Position numbers and translations under genes: made by a program. The notes beneath the pieces were generated by a model. That model searched no databases. It was not told the DNA's origin and worked only from the letters and a program-made list of their open reading frames with translations. Shown here one piece after another: positions 16,233 to 23,586 of a stretch of DNA of 64,000 bases. The stretch's first letter is position 1. Each line of letters starts with the position of its first letter. This DNA is from Permianibacter sp046297695 (GTDB lineage: Bacteria > Pseudomonadota > Gammaproteobacteria > Enterobacterales > Permianibacteraceae), in assembly GCA_046297695.1 (NCBI GenBank), contig JBKBHF010000001.1, positions 62,001-126,000 of the forward strand. Direction: 5' to 3'.

Positions 16233-16895
16233 ATGACATCATCGTTTCGTTCGCTGTCCCGCTCTCTGCTGACAGCCATCGCGAGTCTCGGCATTGCCGG
16301 CGCGGCCCTTGCCGAACTGAGCCCGGAAGTGATTGCACTGCAGACCCGCTGGGCCGAGATCAAGTACCAGACACCGGAAGCGGAACAGGAAAAAGCTTTC
16401 GCAGCACTGGTCGCGCAGGCCGCAGCGGTGAGCAAAGCGCAACCGAATCAACCGGAGCCGCTGATTTGGGAAGGCATCATCCTGTCGACCTACGCTGGCG
16501 CCAAAGGTGGGCTCGGTGCGCTCGGTCTGGTGAAACAGGCAAGAGAAAAATTTGAAGCGGCATTGGCCTTGGACAAACACGCGCTGGCCGGTTCGGCCAA
16601 TACCAGCCTGGGCAGCCTATACTACCAAGTGCCGGGTTGGCCGATTGGCTTTGGCGACGACGACAAGGCCCGCGCGTATTTGCAGGCCGGCCTCGCCGAC
16701 AACCCGGATGGTATCGACAGCAATTATTTTTACGCTGACTTCCTGTTCGACCAGGGCGAGTACGTCGCCGCCGCGGTGGCGATCAGCAAAGCCCTGCAGG
16801 CGCCGCCGCGCCCCGGCCGGGAACTGGCCGATCAGGGCCGCCGCAAGGAAGCCGAGCTCCTGCAAGCCAACATCATGAAAAAACTGAAGAAGTGA
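16233..16895 (+). CDS. Exported TPR-like protein
   Basis: 220 residues with a Sec signal peptide (cleavage predicted after Ala27 in GIAGAALA) and no lipobox, so probably soluble in the periplasm. The mature part is helical with TPR-like repeats (EKFEAALALDKHALAGSANTSLGSLYY, KARAYLQAGLADNPDGIDSNYFYADFL, GEYVAAAVAISKAL). GAGGAG precedes the start, 12 bases after the SDR stop. Its role is unknown; in this operon it may bind a periplasmic partner or the sensor kinase, but nothing in the sequence proves that. Confidence 0.8.
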   Translation: MTSSFRSLSRSLLTAIASLGIAGAALAELSPEVIALQTRWAEIKYQTPEAEQEKAFAALVAQAAAVSKAQPNQPEPLIWEGIILSTYAGAKGGLGALGLVKQAREKFEAALALDKHALAGSANTSLGSLYYQVPGWPIGFGDDDKARAYLQAGLADNPDGIDSNYFYADFLFDQGEYVAAAVAISKALQAPPRPGRELADQGRRKEAELLQANIMKKLKK

Positions 16896-16898
16896 TCC

Positions 16899-17585
16899 AT
16901 GCGACTTTTGCTGGCAGAAGATGATCAGTTGCTCGGTGACGGCATCGTAACGGCGCTGCGCCGGGCCGGTTACAGCGTTGACTGGTTCCGTGACGGCGCA
17001 GCGGTCGGTCCGGCCATGCAAAGCGAGCATTTTGATCTGGTCATTCTCGATCTGGGTCTGCCCAAACTCGACGGTCTCGACGTGCTGCGCCAGCTGCGAA
17101 AACGCGGTGACACCACCCCGGTACTGATCCTGACAGCTCGCGACGAGATCAGCGACCGGGTCAGTGGACTCGATGCCGGCGCTGACGATTACCTTGGCAA
17201 ACCGTTCAGTCTCGAAGAACTGCTGGCGAGGCTGCGCGCACTGCAGCGTCGCCGTGGCGGCCGGGCGGAAAACCTGATCGAGCACGGCGCGCTCAGCGTG
17301 GACCCGAGCGGTCATCGGGTCAGCATTGATGGCGAACCGGTGACCTTGCCGCGACGGGAGTTTGCCCTGCTGCTGGCACTGCTGGAAAACCGCGGCAGCA
17401 TCCTGAGCCGCGAACAACTGGAGCAAACCCTGTACAGCTGGGCCGAGGAAGTTGGCAGCAACACCATTGAAGTGCACGTGCATCACCTGCGGAAAAAGCT
17501 CGGCAACGATCTGATCCGCACTGTGCGCGGGATTGGCTACACCATCGATCAGCTGCCGGCGGCGACCAAGAGCACGGCGTCATGA
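16899..17585 (+). CDS. OmpR-family response regulator (QseB/PmrA-like)
   Basis: 228 residues: receiver domain with acidic pocket Glu7/Asp8, phospho-acceptor Asp51 (LVILDLGLPKLDG), Thr79 and Lys101 (GKPF), then a winged-helix DNA-binding domain ending NTIEVHVHHLRKKLGNDLIRTVRGIGYTI. The type is QseB/PmrA/BasR. It starts three bases after the TPR gene and overlaps the kinase start by four bases. It is the obvious candidate to bind the CTTAAT-N5-CTTAAG box at 12533, closing an autoregulatory loop (inference). Confidence 0.94.
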   Translation: MRLLLAEDDQLLGDGIVTALRRAGYSVDWFRDGAAVGPAMQSEHFDLVILDLGLPKLDGLDVLRQLRKRGDTTPVLILTARDEISDRVSGLDAGADDYLGKPFSLEELLARLRALQRRRGGRAENLIEHGALSVDPSGHRVSIDGEPVTLPRREFALLLALLENRGSILSREQLEQTLYSWAEEVGSNTIEVHVHHLRKKLGNDLIRTVRGIGYTIDQLPAATKSTAS

Positions 17586-18979
17586 GTTTGCGCCGTTACC
17601 TGCTGAGTACGCTGTTGGGCCTGCTGGCGCTGCTGCTGCTGATTTCGGCACTGGCCGGCTACATGGAAAGCCGGCACGAACTGGAAGAAGTGTTCGACGC
17701 CCAGCTGGCCCAGCACGCCAAAGTGCTGCGCGCCTCGCTGGCACCGGCGATCGAACGACAAGCGGGCTTGCTTGCCATCGAAAGCTGGCACAGCAATATC
17801 GATGTCGATGAACACGACGATGAGAATGAAGCATGGGAGCGTGACGCGCTCGGCCACGCCTATGAAAACAAGATCGCCTTTCAGCTCTGGAGTGCCGAAG
17901 GCAAATTGCAGGCGCGCTCGGACTCGGCGCCGTTCACGCCGTTCTCCGATTTTGTCGCCGGCTACAGCGAAATGCAGCACGGCGAGCACACCTGGCGCGT
18001 GTTCACGCTCAGCAATGCCAGCGGCGGCTGGATCCAGGTCGGCCACCGCGATGATGTTCGTGGCGAGCTGTCCGCGGAGATCGCGCTGCAAACGATATGG
18101 CCCGCCCTGCTGCTGATGCCGGTCATGGCACTGGTGATTCTGCTGAGTTTGCGCCATGCCTTGAAGCCGCTGAAATCCCTCACGCGGACCTTGGGCGAAC
18201 GCAGCCCGGCACAACTGGATCCCTTGCCGGTCAACACGGTACCGGAGGAAGTGCAGCCGCTGGTCCGTGGTTTCAATGCCTTGATGGCCCGCCTTGAGAA
18301 TGCCTTTCAGCAGCAAAAGCGTTTCATTGCCGATGCCGCTCACGAACTGAAAACCCCGCTCGCCGCGCTGCAGATCCATACCGAGAATGCGCTTGCCGAA
18401 GACGGTGCTGCGCGCACTGCCGCCTTGCTGCACATCAAGGAAGGTATCGTCCGCACCAACCGACTGGTCGAGCAGTTGCTGCTGCTGAGCCGACTGGAAC
18501 ATTTGCGACAGCCCGGGCCACAGCAAGCCGCACCGAAAGCCCAACTCGAACTCGGCCACGCCACCCGGCAACTGTTCGCCGAAATGGCGGTGTTGGCACA
18601 GCGACGGCAACAACGGCTTCTGCTGGAGTGTCCAGAACCGCAGCCAGTCCATGCCAATGAGCTCGTGCTGCGCGCACTGCTGCGCAACCTGCTCGACAAT
18701 GCCTTGCGTTATTCACCGGCCAACAGTGACGTCTGTGTGCGGATTTTCCGTGACGACACCGGCCTCTGTTGGCGGGTATGCGATAACGGCCCCGGCATCA
18801 GCGCGGATCAACAGAAGCACGTGTTTGAACCGTTTTTCCGCGAGCTGGGCAACGAAGCGACAGGTTCCGGACTGGGGCTGGCCATCGCCCGTGAAGCGGC
18901 CATGCAATTGGACGCCAGCATCGCGTTGAGCTCGAACGCGCCGACCGGACTGTGCGTGAGTGTACGCTGGCCGCGGTAA
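17582..18979 (+). CDS. Sensor histidine kinase (QseC/PmrB-like)
   Basis: 465 residues with TM1 near 7-27, a periplasmic domain of about 145 residues, TM2 near 172-192, HAMP-like linker, phospho-accepting His254 in AAHELKTPLAAL, and an ATPase domain with N box (NLLDNALRYSP), G1 (DNGPGIS) and G2 (GSGLGLAIA). The periplasmic part is unusually acidic and contains two ExxE motifs (Glu33-Glu36 and Glu83-Glu86, within DEHDDENEAWE). In PmrB, ExxE motifs sense Fe(III); a metal or cation signal is therefore possible here. It partners the regulator just upstream. It converges on the DUF3025 gene with only 10 bases between them and no visible terminator. Confidence 0.93.
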   Translation: MSLRRYLLSTLLGLLALLLLISALAGYMESRHELEEVFDAQLAQHAKVLRASLAPAIERQAGLLAIESWHSNIDVDEHDDENEAWERDALGHAYENKIAFQLWSAEGKLQARSDSAPFTPFSDFVAGYSEMQHGEHTWRVFTLSNASGGWIQVGHRDDVRGELSAEIALQTIWPALLLMPVMALVILLSLRHALKPLKSLTRTLGERSPAQLDPLPVNTVPEEVQPLVRGFNALMARLENAFQQQKRFIADAAHELKTPLAALQIHTENALAEDGAARTAALLHIKEGIVRTNRLVEQLLLLSRLEHLRQPGPQQAAPKAQLELGHATRQLFAEMAVLAQRRQQRLLLECPEPQPVHANELVLRALLRNLLDNALRYSPANSDVCVRIFRDDTGLCWRVCDNGPGISADQQKHVFEPFFRELGNEATGSGLGLAIAREAAMQLDASIALSSNAPTGLCVSVRWPR

Positions 18980-18989
18980 CGCCGAGCGT

Positions 18990-19826
18990 TCAGGCACTGC
19001 CGTTGGCTGAGGCCTGGCGTCGCCGTTCGCGACGAAAATAATGGGTGTTGTCATAGAACGCCGGATCGGCGTTGCCCGGCCACCAATCCGGCATGCCGAG
19101 AATCGGCAATGGAAACAACTCGGCCGGTGTCCAGTGCGTCTGTTTGGCGGCCACCGTTTCGGCGACACGGGCATCCAGCGCCGCCGGCGTCAATTCAGCC
19201 AATACCGGCTCGTGCAGCAACAAGGCGTGCGCCGTCAGCCCCAGAAATGGTCGCCGCAATTGATCCAGCAAGCCGTGGCCAAACAAAAACACCCGCATCC
19301 GCTGCGACAGCACGGCGCGCTGCGCGACAAACAGTTCCGGCCAATTCATGTTGCGGATCAAGCCCAGCAAATCCGGATCGGAACTGACCACCACGGCGCC
19401 GTTTTCGTCAAACAAGGTGGCGGCATCGCGCCGACGACCGCGCTGACCACTGCCACACTGACCGTTGCCACACTGACCATTGCCAAGCATCAGCTTGGCA
19501 CTCCGATGCAGGCGATTGAGTGCCGTCTTGCTGGCTGGGAACTGCTGCCAGATCAGCGCGTTGAACAAATCATGCCAACAGGCATAACGAGTCGGCACCT
19601 GACCGGTTTCGGCGATGTGATCTTCGTACGACTGCACATCCACGCCGACAAACTGCACCGGCGCGGCCGCTGACAACGCCGCGTAGTAAGCCTCTGCGGC
19701 CGGCCAGTCCGGCCAGTCACAACAACGTGCAGCGGCACTGGCGATGCTGGCGAAACCCGGATGTTGCAACCAGAACGCCGGTTGCCATGCGGCTGCACTG
19801 GCAGCAGGAGAAGCGGAACGTTTCAT
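18990..19826 (-). CDS. DUF3025 family protein
   Basis: 278 residues from MKRSASPAASAAAW. Family features are RYACWHDLFNALIWQQFPASKTALNRLH near the middle, then TLFDENGAVVVSSD, VFLFGHGLLDQL and LPILGMPDWWPGNADPAFYDNTHYFR at the end. The function is unknown and it is predicted cytoplasmic. A short internal repeat (GNGQC/GNGQC/GSGQR) sits just after the family core segment. I used the ATG at 19826 rather than in-frame codons further up because the upstream part is low-complexity and overlaps the rhodanese gene. It is divergent from the rhodanese gene. Confidence 0.8.
   Translation of the reverse strand: MKRSASPAASAAAWQPAFWLQHPGFASIASAAARCCDWPDWPAAEAYYAALSAAAPVQFVGVDVQSYEDHIAETGQVPTRYACWHDLFNALIWQQFPASKTALNRLHRSAKLMLGNGQCGNGQCGSGQRGRRRDAATLFDENGAVVVSSDPDLLGLIRNMNWPELFVAQRAVLSQRMRVFLFGHGLLDQLRRPFLGLTAHALLLHEPVLAELTPAALDARVAETVAAKQTHWTPAELFPLPILGMPDWWPGNADPAFYDNTHYFRRERRRQASANGSA
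19446..19490 (-). repeat. 15-bp in-frame tandem repeat inside the DUF3025 gene
   Basis: Imperfect copies of a 15-base unit (CCACACTGACC(G/A)TTG on the plus strand) encode Gly-Asn-Gly-Gln-Cys, Gly-Asn-Gly-Gln-Cys and Gly-Ser-Gly-Gln-Arg. It is a small in-frame minisatellite. Confidence 0.75.
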
Positions 19827-19929
19827 GAGAGCGGACGAGCGTAGCGAAGCCTGTTCGTGCGATAGCGGTGTTCGCGCGATGGCGGTTTGACTATGATAAC
19901 GCTTCCCTGCTCCGTTCGCGCCGGCCGTC

Positions 19930-20769
19930 ATGACTGAATTGCTGATCGATGTTCCGACATTGCACCGTCTGTTATCCGAACGGCCCGACGACGTGCGCGT
20001 CATCGACTGCCGCTCGCAGTTGCAGGACACCGATTGGGGGCGCCGCCAATATCTCGCTGGTCACATTCCCGGTGCCGTGCACGCCCATCTGGAACAGGAT
20101 CTGTCGGGTCCGATCATTCGCGGAAAGACCGGTCGACATCCCTTGCCCGAGCCGGCAAGGTTGGCAGGCAAATTTCGGCAATGGGGTATCGGCCCGAACA
20201 CGCAGGTGATCGGCTATGACGATGCCGGTGGTGTTTACGCCAGCCGGTTGTGGTGGCTGCTGCGCTGGCTGGGCCATGACCACTGCCAACTGCTGGATGG
20301 CGGTTTGCCGGCCTGGCTTGCCGCCGGTTTTCCGCTGCGCAGCGGCGACGAAACGGTGCCGGCGCAGGCGTTCATTGGCGTGCTGCAGGCCGGACACACG
20401 GTCGACGCACAAGCGCTGCTGGCGCGAACGCCGGAGCAGGTGCTGATCGACGTGCGCGGACCGGCACGCTACGCCGGCCGTGAAGAACCGATTGATCCGA
20501 TCGCCGGCCACATTCCGGGTGCCATCAATCTGCCATTCACCGGCAACCTGGCTGCCGACGGCCGCTTCTTGCCAGCCGAAGCCTTGCGTGCGCGCTATGC
20601 CGCGGTCGGCAATCGGGCTGTCAGCTATTGCGGCTCCGGCGTAACCGCCTGTCATGCGATTTTTGCCATGGCACTGGCCGGTTTGCCACCGGCTCGCCTG
20701 TACCCCGGTTCCTGGAGCGAATGGATAACCGATCCCGCCCGGCCGATTGCGGTCGGCGAACAACCCTAA
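19930..20769 (+). CDS. sseA: 3-mercaptopyruvate/thiosulfate sulfurtransferase (two rhodanese domains)
   Basis: 279 residues forming tandem rhodanese domains. The inactive N-terminal domain has DCRSQLQDTDWGRRQYLAGHIPGAVHAHLEQDL; the C-terminal one has LIDVRGPARYAGREEPIDPIAGHIPGAINLPF and the catalytic loop YCGSGVTAC. The loop CGSGVT is the signature of 3-mercaptopyruvate sulfurtransferases, against CRKGVT of thiosulfate rhodaneses. It transfers sulfane sulfur to a thiophilic acceptor in the cytoplasm. A -10-like TATGAT lies at the divergent gap with the DUF3025 gene. Confidence 0.92.
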   Translation: MTELLIDVPTLHRLLSERPDDVRVIDCRSQLQDTDWGRRQYLAGHIPGAVHAHLEQDLSGPIIRGKTGRHPLPEPARLAGKFRQWGIGPNTQVIGYDDAGGVYASRLWWLLRWLGHDHCQLLDGGLPAWLAAGFPLRSGDETVPAQAFIGVLQAGHTVDAQALLARTPEQVLIDVRGPARYAGREEPIDPIAGHIPGAINLPFTGNLAADGRFLPAEALRARYAAVGNRAVSYCGSGVTACHAIFAMALAGLPPARLYPGSWSEWITDPARPIAVGEQP

Positions 20770-20894
20770 CGCAAACAAAAGTGGCGCCATAACACCGGCG
20801 GCAAGTGGCCGCAGCGGTCAGCGGCCGGAACCGTTATACTTCGCGCCGGCAAATTTTTGCTCTCGAAGGACAGCGCCTCGCTGCCGGCCTCATC

Positions 20895-21800
20895 ATGTCC
20901 TTGTCTTCCCGCGCCGACGCGGCGCTCATCGCCCGCGGTACGATGCTGCTGCTGTTGTCCGAACTGGTCTTCACCGGGCTCGGTGCCCTGGTCAAGTACT
21001 TGGCGCCGCATTACAGCAACGCGCAGATCGTTTTCTTCCGCAATTTGTTCGCATTGCTGATCCTGCTGCCCTACCTGCTTGCCCGCGGCAAATTGATTTT
21101 CAAGGTCGACAAGCTGCGTTTTCATTTGCTGCGCTCGACCACCGGCATTACCTCGATGTACTTGTATTTCTATTGTCTCGGGGTATTGCCGCTCGGTGAG
21201 GTGACGCTGCTGGCGCAAACCGCACCGATCTGGATTCCGGTGATCGCCTATTTCTGGCTTGGTGATGAATTCAAGAAGCGTTACCTGTTTTCCGGCCTGA
21301 TCGGCATCGCCGGCGTTGCCTTGGTGGTACGGCCAGACGCCGATACGTTTTCGCCGGCGTTTTTGCTCGGCCTGCTCGGCGCCGTGCTGGCCGCCGGCTC
21401 GAAAGTGACGATCCGGCGCATGTCCGACACCGAAACGGCGCACATGATCGTGTTCTATTTCAGTTTGATCAGTACCGTCATCACGGCGATCCCGGCCTTC
21501 GTGCAATGGCAGCCGATTGTCAGCAGCGACTGGCCCGCCTTGCTCGGTCTCGGCATCACGGCCGCGCTCGGCCAGATGCTGATGACGCGCGCATTCATGC
21601 TGGCGCCACCGGGCCGGATCGGAGCCTGGAGCTACACCCAGGTGGTGTTTGCCTTTGCTTTCGGTTGGCTGCTCTGGCGCGAACCGATTCACCCGTTGTC
21701 GCTGCTGGGTGCAGTGCTGATCATCATCGCCGGGCTCACCGCCACCGGCATTCTGCTTGGCTGGTGGCAACGCTGGCGCAACACCCTGCCGAGCAGCTGA
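20895..21800 (+). CDS. EamA/DMT-superfamily transporter
   Basis: 301 residues with about ten membrane helices in two EamA repeats (first TMLLLLSELVFTGLGALVKYL; second LLGLLGAVLAAGSKVTIRRMS). Members export metabolites such as amino acids or S-adenosylmethionine; the substrate cannot be read here. I chose the ATG at 20895 because it is followed by the family N-terminus; the in-frame stretch before it overlaps the gap after the rhodanese gene and looks random. Confidence 0.88.
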   Translation: MSLSSRADAALIARGTMLLLLSELVFTGLGALVKYLAPHYSNAQIVFFRNLFALLILLPYLLARGKLIFKVDKLRFHLLRSTTGITSMYLYFYCLGVLPLGEVTLLAQTAPIWIPVIAYFWLGDEFKKRYLFSGLIGIAGVALVVRPDADTFSPAFLLGLLGAVLAAGSKVTIRRMSDTETAHMIVFYFSLISTVITAIPAFVQWQPIVSSDWPALLGLGITAALGQMLMTRAFMLAPPGRIGAWSYTQVVFAFAFGWLLWREPIHPLSLLGAVLIIIAGLTATGILLGWWQRWRNTLPSS

Positions 21801-21957
21801 CCGCCGGGGCGGTAACAGCGGCGCGCAGCTCGCCCGGCTGACATTGCGGCCGGCCGACATCAGCGGTAACACCCCGGGCTTGTGCCCGCCGCCGCTGTCC
21901 GACACAATCGCGCCGCGTTGTTGCCGCCGGCGACAACTCCACCGAAGGAAACAGGTC

Positions 21958-22185
21958 ATGAAAGCGCGTAATCGCCATGCCTGTGCCCCCATCCTGCGCA
22001 AGGGTGGCGCACATGGCCCCAGCCAGAAGGCTGAACGGACCCGCGACCGGGTCGAGCTAAAATCCGAATTGCGACAAATCAAGGCGACCGATGGTCGCCT
22101 TGATGCATTCTGGGGCTGGCAAATCCCAGCCATTCTCACAGCAAACCGACTGGCGGCTTGGCCGTTTTCTTCTACCCTTGTATGA
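21958..22185 (+). CDS. Candidate small basic protein with an RNA hairpin inside its frame
   Basis: A 75-codon ORF with a good ribosome binding site (GAAGGAAACAGGTC before ATG). The first 42 residues are very basic and look like a real conserved small protein (MKARNRHACAPILRKGGAHG, then a K/R/E-rich helix ELKSELRQIK). The rest is W- and A-rich and less convincing. A perfect 12-base hairpin (22078-22104) falls at codons 41-49, right at that change. I do not recognise the family. The layout, a short basic frame interrupted by a stable hairpin, recalls arfA, whose mRNA is cut inside the frame, but ArfA's own motifs are absent. Confidence 0.45.
   Translation: MKARNRHACAPILRKGGAHGPSQKAERTRDRVELKSELRQIKATDGRLDAFWGWQIPAILTANRLAAWPFSSTLV
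22078..22104 (+). other. Perfect 12-bp inverted repeat (stem-loop) without a T run
   Basis: ATCAAGGCGACC / GGTCGCCTTGAT with a three-base loop. No U tract follows, so it is not a typical intrinsic terminator. It may be an RNase site or mRNA-stabilising structure within the small ORF. Confidence 0.7.
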
Positions 22186-22212
22186 CTAACGTTCAGCTAC
22201 ATTGCCCGTTCC

Positions 22213-23433
22213 ATGCGTGATTTGCCGCTCAAGTACAAATTCTGGCTGGTGAACATCGTCGCTTTCATCGGCATGTGTCTCCTGACCCTGTTCGCCATCA
22301 ACCGCAGCCACAACGCCTTGGTCGACGCCGGTAAACACCTGTCCTTCATGGAAGTGTTCTGGTCCGAGGCCCCCGCCTACGCCGGCATGGTGTTCGTGCT
22401 GATGCTGGCCGTGCTGGCCGGCTCGCAAGCGCTGATCGTCTTTGTCGAACGCCACATCGACACCTTGCTCAAGGCCATGCTGAAGGTGCAGCACCAACGT
22501 GACCTCGGCGTTCGGGTAGTCACCGACAGTCAGGATGAGGTCGGCGAAATGGGCCGCGCCTTCAACGCGATGCAGGAAGCGCTGCTGACCGTGATCCGGC
22601 AGGTCGAGGCTGCCAGCCGCGATGTTCGCGGCGCGGTCGACGGTATGCGCGACGCGGCCCAGCAAACCCGCTCCGGCATGCAGTCGCAGCAGCAAAGTGC
22701 CGGTCAGATCGAGCAGCGTGTGCGCGAGATGCTGACCGGTGCCCAAACCGTCCTGCAGCAAGCCACCCACGCCCAATCGGTATCGCGTCAGACCCGTGAA
22801 CTGGCGCAGAGTGGCAGCAGTGTCGTCGCCGAATTGACGGAAGCGTTTCGGGCGCTCGCCGCTGACGTCCAGCAGAGCTCGGTGCTGATCACCAAGCTGG
22901 CGGAAGACAGCAACCGCATCGGCAGCGTGCTCAATGTCATCCGCGAAATCGCCGATCAAACCAACCTGCTGGCACTGAACGCTGCCATTGAAGCGGCACG
23001 CGCCGGCGAGAGTGGCCGCGGCTTTGCCGTGGTTGCCGATGAAGTCCGCAAACTGGCCCAACGCGCCGGCGAATCCACCGACGAGATCCGGCAAATCGTT
23101 GAAGCGCTGCAGCACACGACCCGTGACTCGGTCGAACTGATGACGGTCGGCGCCGAACGCGCCAACGCCAGCCAGACCCAGGCGGAGCGCGCGGCGCAAG
23201 CGCTGTCTGCCATCAATGATTCGGTGCGCAGCATCACGGAAAGCAATCAGGCCATCACCGGCGTCACCGAGCAGCAGGCGAGCCTGGCCGAGCAGGTTTA
23301 CCAAGACGTCAATGCCATTCAGCACATAACCGACCAAACCCGGCAAACCACCCTGACCTTTGTCCAGAGCAGCGAGCAGCTCAGCGAGCTGGCTGGCCGG
23401 CTGCAGCAAACGGTCGGCCAGTTCCGTTTTTGA
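22213..23433 (+). CDS. Methyl-accepting chemotaxis protein without a large periplasmic domain
   Basis: 406 residues: two membrane helices near 8-30 and 51-73 separated by only about 20 residues, then a HAMP-like linker and a cytoplasmic signalling domain with the conserved hairpin IADQTNLLALNAAIEAARAGESGRGFAVVADEVRKLA. The lack of a ligand domain suggests it senses an intramembrane or cytoplasmic cue, or energy state. No che genes are nearby, so it is an orphan receptor. The ribosome binding site is weak. Confidence 0.92.
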   Translation: MRDLPLKYKFWLVNIVAFIGMCLLTLFAINRSHNALVDAGKHLSFMEVFWSEAPAYAGMVFVLMLAVLAGSQALIVFVERHIDTLLKAMLKVQHQRDLGVRVVTDSQDEVGEMGRAFNAMQEALLTVIRQVEAASRDVRGAVDGMRDAAQQTRSGMQSQQQSAGQIEQRVREMLTGAQTVLQQATHAQSVSRQTRELAQSGSSVVAELTEAFRALAADVQQSSVLITKLAEDSNRIGSVLNVIREIADQTNLLALNAAIEAARAGESGRGFAVVADEVRKLAQRAGESTDEIRQIVEALQHTTRDSVELMTVGAERANASQTQAERAAQALSAINDSVRSITESNQAITGVTEQQASLAEQVYQDVNAIQHITDQTRQTTLTFVQSSEQLSELAGRLQQTVGQFRF

Positions 23434-23527
23434 GCCACATCACGCGCCGCCCAAGCCCGCCTTAATGTTGTGATCGGAAACTGGCTCGGTCACAACAGGG
23501 TCGGTCGTTCGAGACGAACGTTTCTGC

Positions 23528-23556
23528 TTGTTTTTTGACCAATAACTCTCTATCCT
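23528..23556 (+). promoter_or_regulatory. Possible promoter of the yejM-like gene
   Basis: TTGTTT (23528-23533), a 17-base spacer and TATCCT (23551-23556), 30 bases before the ATG. The match is weak and was read by eye. Confidence 0.3.
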
Positions 23557-23586
23557 GCCGGCCGGTTTTTACAGGTATCGCGCTCA

